Shown here in pieces: positions 59,197-64,000 of a DNA stretch of 64,000 nt. Position 1 is the first letter of the stretch. Each line of letters starts with the position of its first letter. The translations under genes and the position numbers were made by a program. Origin of the DNA: Warburgia ugandensis (taxonomy: Eukaryota > Streptophyta > Magnoliopsida > Canellales > Canellaceae). The stretch lies in assembly GCA_035236585.1 (NCBI GenBank), contig CP141127.1, forward strand, positions 49,366,001 through 49,430,000. The letters are read 5' to 3'. The notes below the pieces were generated by a model that was not told the DNA's origin, ran no database searches, and was given only the letters and a program-made list of their open reading frames with translations.

Positions 59197-62100
59197 TGTG
59201 ACGACCCAGGTTTTTGAAACATGATTTGTAAAGTATTTTGAAAGGCAGGGCCCTTAAGAGTGTAAATTTTTTTCACAAAACAAAGCAGTAGAAATTCGTT
59301 TCTTTAGAACTTGTTTTGAAAATCCAAGTCACCACTTCATACGTAACATAAGTACAATTTGTGTACAAAATAAAATTCCATTGAAGGAATATACTTTTAT
59401 TAAACTACAGGATTCATCCAGTGGTTCACAGTACAGCCAAATCTAGTACAATACTTGTCCAAATTACATAATCCAAAACTCAAGCTCACCATACGATAAA
59501 ACTCTCAACAAAGAAAAATACATATCTTCAAGGGTATACCTTGAAGATTATTCTCTTCAAGTCTTCTATAGTCTTCAGTTCCTAACTCTCCTTCCCTGGA
59601 TCTGAGATATTACAACAAGTACAATATCTCAGCAAGCAATGCTTGGTAGGGGATTCAAGAAACATAACATTGACAATGTAATTCCAATACTTCATAATCC
59701 CATTATCCTTAAACATACTATGTACTTTGTAAGTTATGTATATCTATATACATACATACCCTTCATGGGTAAACTAGTTAAATTCGTGAAAATAAGTAAA
59801 TATCATTCCCAACTAAGCTGATCAATTCTCTTCATTTTCAGAATTTATTAGTACAACTAATCTTATATTGGGAATTTCCCTTCTTGGGGAATATTGGTAA
59901 TATACAATTACCTAGCATTTCATTATGCTATAACATAAGGCATTTCACTATGCCTATTCTCATATGCATCATAGTGTAAAATAATCAGAAAGGTTGCTAT
60001 GCTGTAGTCTGATCCGTAGTAGCACGCTTGGATAACTGCCCTGTTCACCACTGATACCACGGTGGAAAATATTATGTCACTACCCATATGGGGGGGCAAG
60101 ACTTTCACAGTGGTGGCCTTCCCATAATTGCCACCACCCGACTTTTAGCCTCTCATTGGGCAAGGTATCATCATATCATCAAATTTCAAGGAGCGGGTGG
60201 CCAAACCCTCAAAACTCCTCTAGCAATAGCATCCCCTAGGCTCATGCCTATTAAAACAAACTCACAAGCCTCCAAGCTTGTATGTAAAATAGATTTCATA
60301 TATATATCAGACCATATGTCTGTTTACTTAGGGCTGAAATATTTTCTAATTCCTTATTCACTTTTAGTCCTTAACCATCTTATAGGTGTTTGGTTGGATC
60401 ATAATGTTTTCAAGAGATTTACTACAAGTATTATCATTACTCTTGTCAACATAAGATCATGAGTACAATCATGTATATCTCATGTAAATGCATTCATCAA
60501 ATCCTCCTACCTTTAAGGATTGATCTCTTTTCCCCAATCGTCCATGATCCTAACTGATGTATGAAATCTATACATCCATACATATTGTCAATATATAAAT
60601 TATGAACAATCCTATTGATCACTAGATCTGATGATTAGAATGATCTTCAGATCATTCATATCTAAGTATTTTTTCTATCTCTAAGTCTTTGTATGTTCAT
60701 CTCCTTGATCTTGATCTTTCATAGATCCTTTGATTGACAATCTACACATGTTGATAAAGATCAAGGTCCTAGATCTTCTATCATCTAGTTCTTCTTTGAT
60801 CTAAGTTCAGTTCTTGGATCATCCCTATGGAGGATGATCTTGGTTTTCTTCCTTGAATCATCTTTGATGAAGGGTTTGGATTATCTAATCTAATGAATTA
60901 TAACAAGTATACTAATAAACATGCAGACTAAGTACAATATAATGTTCTTATTATTATTATTCAACCAGTTATTGTGCTGGTTGAAGGTAGCTTATTCAAG
61001 CCTAAAATCTAAACTGCTCCTCTTATTTCCAATTGGCTAAGGCTTACTAGCTGAATGGGTGAACACAAAGTGGTTACTTCAATCCTCATGTAAGGAGGCG
61101 TTTAGACCTCACAAACGTCAATAGAAGGTAGGGGAAGAGCGAGGCTCTATTAGATAACCCTCTTAACCACTATGTTCATCATTCACTAGAATGACCATAG
61201 AGCAACCTTTCATAAGGTTCCTATAAGCATGTTTACCCTAAGTACTCTTTCTAATGGATTTTAATCAAGTCCATGAATATTTATAATGTCATTCATGGGG
61301 TTTATTATTCTTTTCCTAATTTGGGCCAAGGACTTGATAATCCTTATATTGTCCTCCTAACTATAGCCCTTACTAATTAAGTCCAAAGTACTCCATTCTT
61401 ATTTGTGTCATGAAACTCTACTTTCTCATTAGAATACATTTTTGATGTTTTATGATCTTTATCTCATAACAAGTAAATCTACTAATAACATTCAACCATA
61501 AATGAATTATAAATTCAAAGCATAAAACTACATAATCTAACATTCAATGAAAATGAGGCAAGGTACTTAAATTAAATCTAGCACCTTATGATAACAATGA
61601 AACACATATCATGCTAAACTCTAAATGTTATACTAGCATGATTTATAACATAATAATATAAAATGAAACCAATTACATTTATATTTTTAGAAACCTTTAC
61701 TTATGATCCAACCATTTGATCTTAGATCTTTTCCTTTGATTAAGGATTTTAATTGTATTTAGGGAATTTTCTCTATTAAGGTCAAAAGATCATATTGATC
61801 TATTTTTGTCATAATCCATTCCTGATTTCCTTGGTTTTCATCATATAAACATTTATTCTTTCCATCCCAAGGGTCTGATCACACTTGATCTCATTGATCA
61901 AGTGGGTCCCTTTGTATTTTTAGGGTTTTTCTACCATAAAGGGTAGATCCCTTAATATATATCATATCTATCCAATTTAAACATAGATCTCACTTTATTT
62001 AAGTAGTATATCATTATTAAAACATGTTTCTATGATCTGATCATCTCAAATCTTGAAAATCTATATAATTCGAAACTTATTTCTTTAATACAGAAAGTTT

Positions 62101-63815
62101 TTACTGAATAACATGTCTATTTTATCATCTCATAAGAAAATAGAGGTTTCAAGATTGCCATAGCTTCTTTCCGATCTCAATTTGGAGTTCAGATGACTCC
62201 AGAATTGAATCTGGAAGTTCACAGTCCTTCCTAGGGCCTGGATTTGATCTGCACCCAAGGAATGGACGGCCCAGATTAATCGGGCAGAACGACTAGGCGG
62301 AATAACCAGGTGGGTCTTCGGGTGCATCCGCTCAGATGAGTGGACGACGCGCTCTTGAGGGGCATCTACGGACGTGGACGGGACGAGCGAAACGCCCGTT
62401 GTCCGCGCGCCTGCAAACCGGGCTGTCGCTGGGCACGTCCGCTTGTTCATTTGACGGATGCACCATCTTCGCGCTTGGGACGACGCTCCACGCGCATCAC
62501 ACGTGCCGTTCCGACGGTGCGTCACGCGTGCGTCTTGGGTGCTGTCTGATCTGGAGATCGGACAGTCCATTCTGGACCGTCCAATCAATCCTCTTGCAAT
62601 TGAGGGACCAAAACGTCTCTGATTTTTATGAAAATTCTACCCTAGTGGTTTTGGACCCTTCTGGATCGATTGGTATGCTCCGATTTTTCATCTGAGCACT
62701 CCATCATCCAGAATTAAGGGTTATGTTGTTTACTTTATTTTGACCTTTTTATTACCAAAATTAATTACAGTAAAATAAAAATTACATAAAACAATACTAA
62801 ACATCTATGAAAAGGATTTTCACTTACTTTATTGGAGAGAAAACTTCAGTTATATGCCCAATTTAAAAAAATACCTTGTTGATGAAGATATGGCCTAAAA
62901 TCCACCTTTCTTGCAAATATCCGTTGTTTGAACTGTTGGATCTTGAAATTTCTTTGGGGATTTTGTAGAATAGATATATTGTGAAGTTTTGGATAGTGGA
63001 ATTAATCAAATTAGATCTAGAACACAGTGCCTAATTGATTTTAGGTCTCTTGTTCCAATCTAAAAAGAAGACAAGTTGAAAAGAGATCTAACTCTTGGAA
63101 ATGTTGGGTTTTTGGGGAGGGATTCTAGACCTAATTTTTCAAGGAGATTGAAGAGAATTTCGTGGGGATTTTATGAGGATTTTTGTAAGTTTTTGGGGGT
63201 TGTATATATAGGCATTTTGGGTCTTTTTCCATGATTATAATATTTTATTTTTTTATTATTAAATTTCATGAAAGTCTTCAATGCTCCCATGCCTAATTTT
63301 TCTTCACCAAGACCAGCTGATATTTGTTGACCCATGTTTCACATGGGCTGCTGATAAAATTGGTTGTTGGGGACGTGGTGGGTCCCATGTGGGCCCCACA
63401 TGGTGTAAAAAGACCGTTTTGCCCTTTATGCATAAAATTTTGGGTTTTATTACCATGATCTCGGATTTGAGTGTACTTAGTGGCGTTGGATTCGTATTTC
63501 TCAGTACATTCTAAATTTTGATGTTTCATATTTTGATTTTTGGAATATTTTGATTTTTGGGTAAAATTACTATTTTACCCCTTTTGTCCAAGAAATGAAA
63601 AACTTAAGGATTTCTCATCCGAATTCGAAATTTGTTGTGCTTACAGTCATTTTGAAGGGTTTGCTAAGTTTAATTTCAATTTTACATATCTTATGATTTG
63701 ATTATACTTTTATAAAAAGTATATTTTAAATAACCCTAATATTTCAGCCCGAAATATTTGAAACTCAAACTTTATTGATTTTTCTCAATCAATTACAAAA
63801 ATTGGGGTTATTACA
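59197..63815 (-). repeat. Right LTR of element B, full length (4619 bp)
   Basis: It runs from TGTGACGACCCAGG to GGGGTTATTACA. In element orientation the TATA box is at 63203-63210 and AATAAA at 59396-59401, implying an unusually long R region of about 3.8 kb. A GC-rich patch (62270-62600) has ORFs on both strands up to 152 codons that resemble nothing known. The left LTR lacks 60719-62980. The segment 61843-63815 is repeated at 1-1854. Confidence 0.9.
63203..63210 (-). promoter_or_regulatory. TATA box in right LTR of B
   Basis: The minus strand reads GCCTATATATACAACC, about 605 bases from the LTR's 5' end, matching the TATAAATA of the left LTR. Confidence 0.6.
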
Positions 63816-64000
63816 TCTCTAAGCTTTCTTGCATTTAAAAATTTTTTTTAAAAAAAAATTGGTAAGTTCCTTTATAAAGATGAGAATTTAATTTTTCTAC
63901 ATATTCAACTATATATTTAACTTTAGCTTATTAAGAGAGGTGCATACAATTAGTTCACTATTTTATCCTTTTTTTAAAGTGTCTCATGAAAAATTAAAAT
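63816..64000. other. AT-rich flank right of element B
   Basis: No gene or repeat was recognised. Runs of T and A occur near 63840-63860. Confidence 0.5.

Larger units (their letters stand above)
53123..63815 (-). mobile_element. Noncoding LTR retrotransposon B
   Basis: LTRs at 53123-55466 and 59197-63815 flank a 3730-bp internal region with polypurine tract on the left and tRNA-iMet PBS on the right, so the element reads on the minus strand. The LTRs are very similar where both are present, with about ten differences in the first 430 bases by eye. The left one lacks about 2.27 kb. The internal region encodes nothing recognisable. The flanking pentamers, TTTAT on the left and TCTCT on the right, do not match, so either a target duplication has decayed or the two ends come from different insertions joined by recombination. 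Confidence 0.88.

Noticed and set aside
62130..62695. 152- and 119-codon ORFs on opposite strands
   Set aside because: They overlap each other in a GC-rich LTR patch and resemble no protein family; GC-rich sequence has few stops by chance.

Overview
The window is nuclear DNA from a seed plant with a large, repeat-rich genome. It is AT-rich and holds no complete protein-coding gene. Almost everything that can be assigned is transposable-element sequence: Ty3/gypsy and Ty1/copia retrotransposons primed by initiator-tRNA-Met, an RTE-type LINE of the kind often annotated in plants as craniofacial-development-protein-2-like, a MITE, a solo LTR and long noncoding LTRs. The only trace of a host gene is two exons of a clade-D-like PP2C protein phosphatase on the minus strand (24043-27776). 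I cannot name the species.

Layout. 1-1854: right-hand part of a long LTR (family B), ending exactly at a TTACA terminus next to gypsy gag sequence. 1855-11633: a decayed plus-strand Ty3/gypsy element (gag zinc knuckle, protease, reverse transcriptase, then chromovirus-like pol end, polypurine tract and a 4.4-kb 3' LTR with an internal duplication). Its pol is split by a minus-strand LTR-like repeat (family C, about 3890-5990), and a 45-bp minisatellite lies at 6336-6700. 11634-15715: plus-strand family C sequence with a 1.17-kb tandem duplication. 15716-16935: decayed copia RT/RNase H with polypurine tract, then a probable copia 3' LTR. 19038-19251: MITE. 19403-19508: (CT)n. 19560-23198: unassigned sequence with small repeats. 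23199-23764: probable solo LTR. 24043-27776: PP2C remnant. 28050-28163: near-perfect foldback. 28234-29665: RTE LINE 5' end with 69-bp repeats, cut off by an LTR element. 29666-41299: noncoding LTR retrotransposon A. 41300-44873: inverted truncated family-B-like LTR. 44874-45709 and 52776-53122: one older segment split by the insertion of G2. 45710-52775: G2, a structurally complete non-autonomous LTR element with 5-bp target duplication TGATG. 53123-63815: noncoding LTR element B. 63816-64000: AT-rich flank.

How the parts relate. A, B and G2 all read on the minus strand. Each has a tRNA-iMet primer-binding site next to the right LTR; G2 and B keep a G-rich polypurine tract next to the left LTR, which A has lost. 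None carries a recognisable gag or pol, and in each the LTRs (2.3-4.6 kb) together exceed the internal region (1.8-3.7 kb). This is the architecture of large retrotransposon derivatives (LARDs) that depend on proteins from elsewhere. A and B are related in both LTR and internal sequence. Their LTRs share a conserved hairpin plus a 30-bp core that no known coding function explains, the most interesting signal in the window.

Alignments were made by eye. Boundaries marked by TG/CA ends, PBS or PPT are exact; others are approximate and are said to be so.
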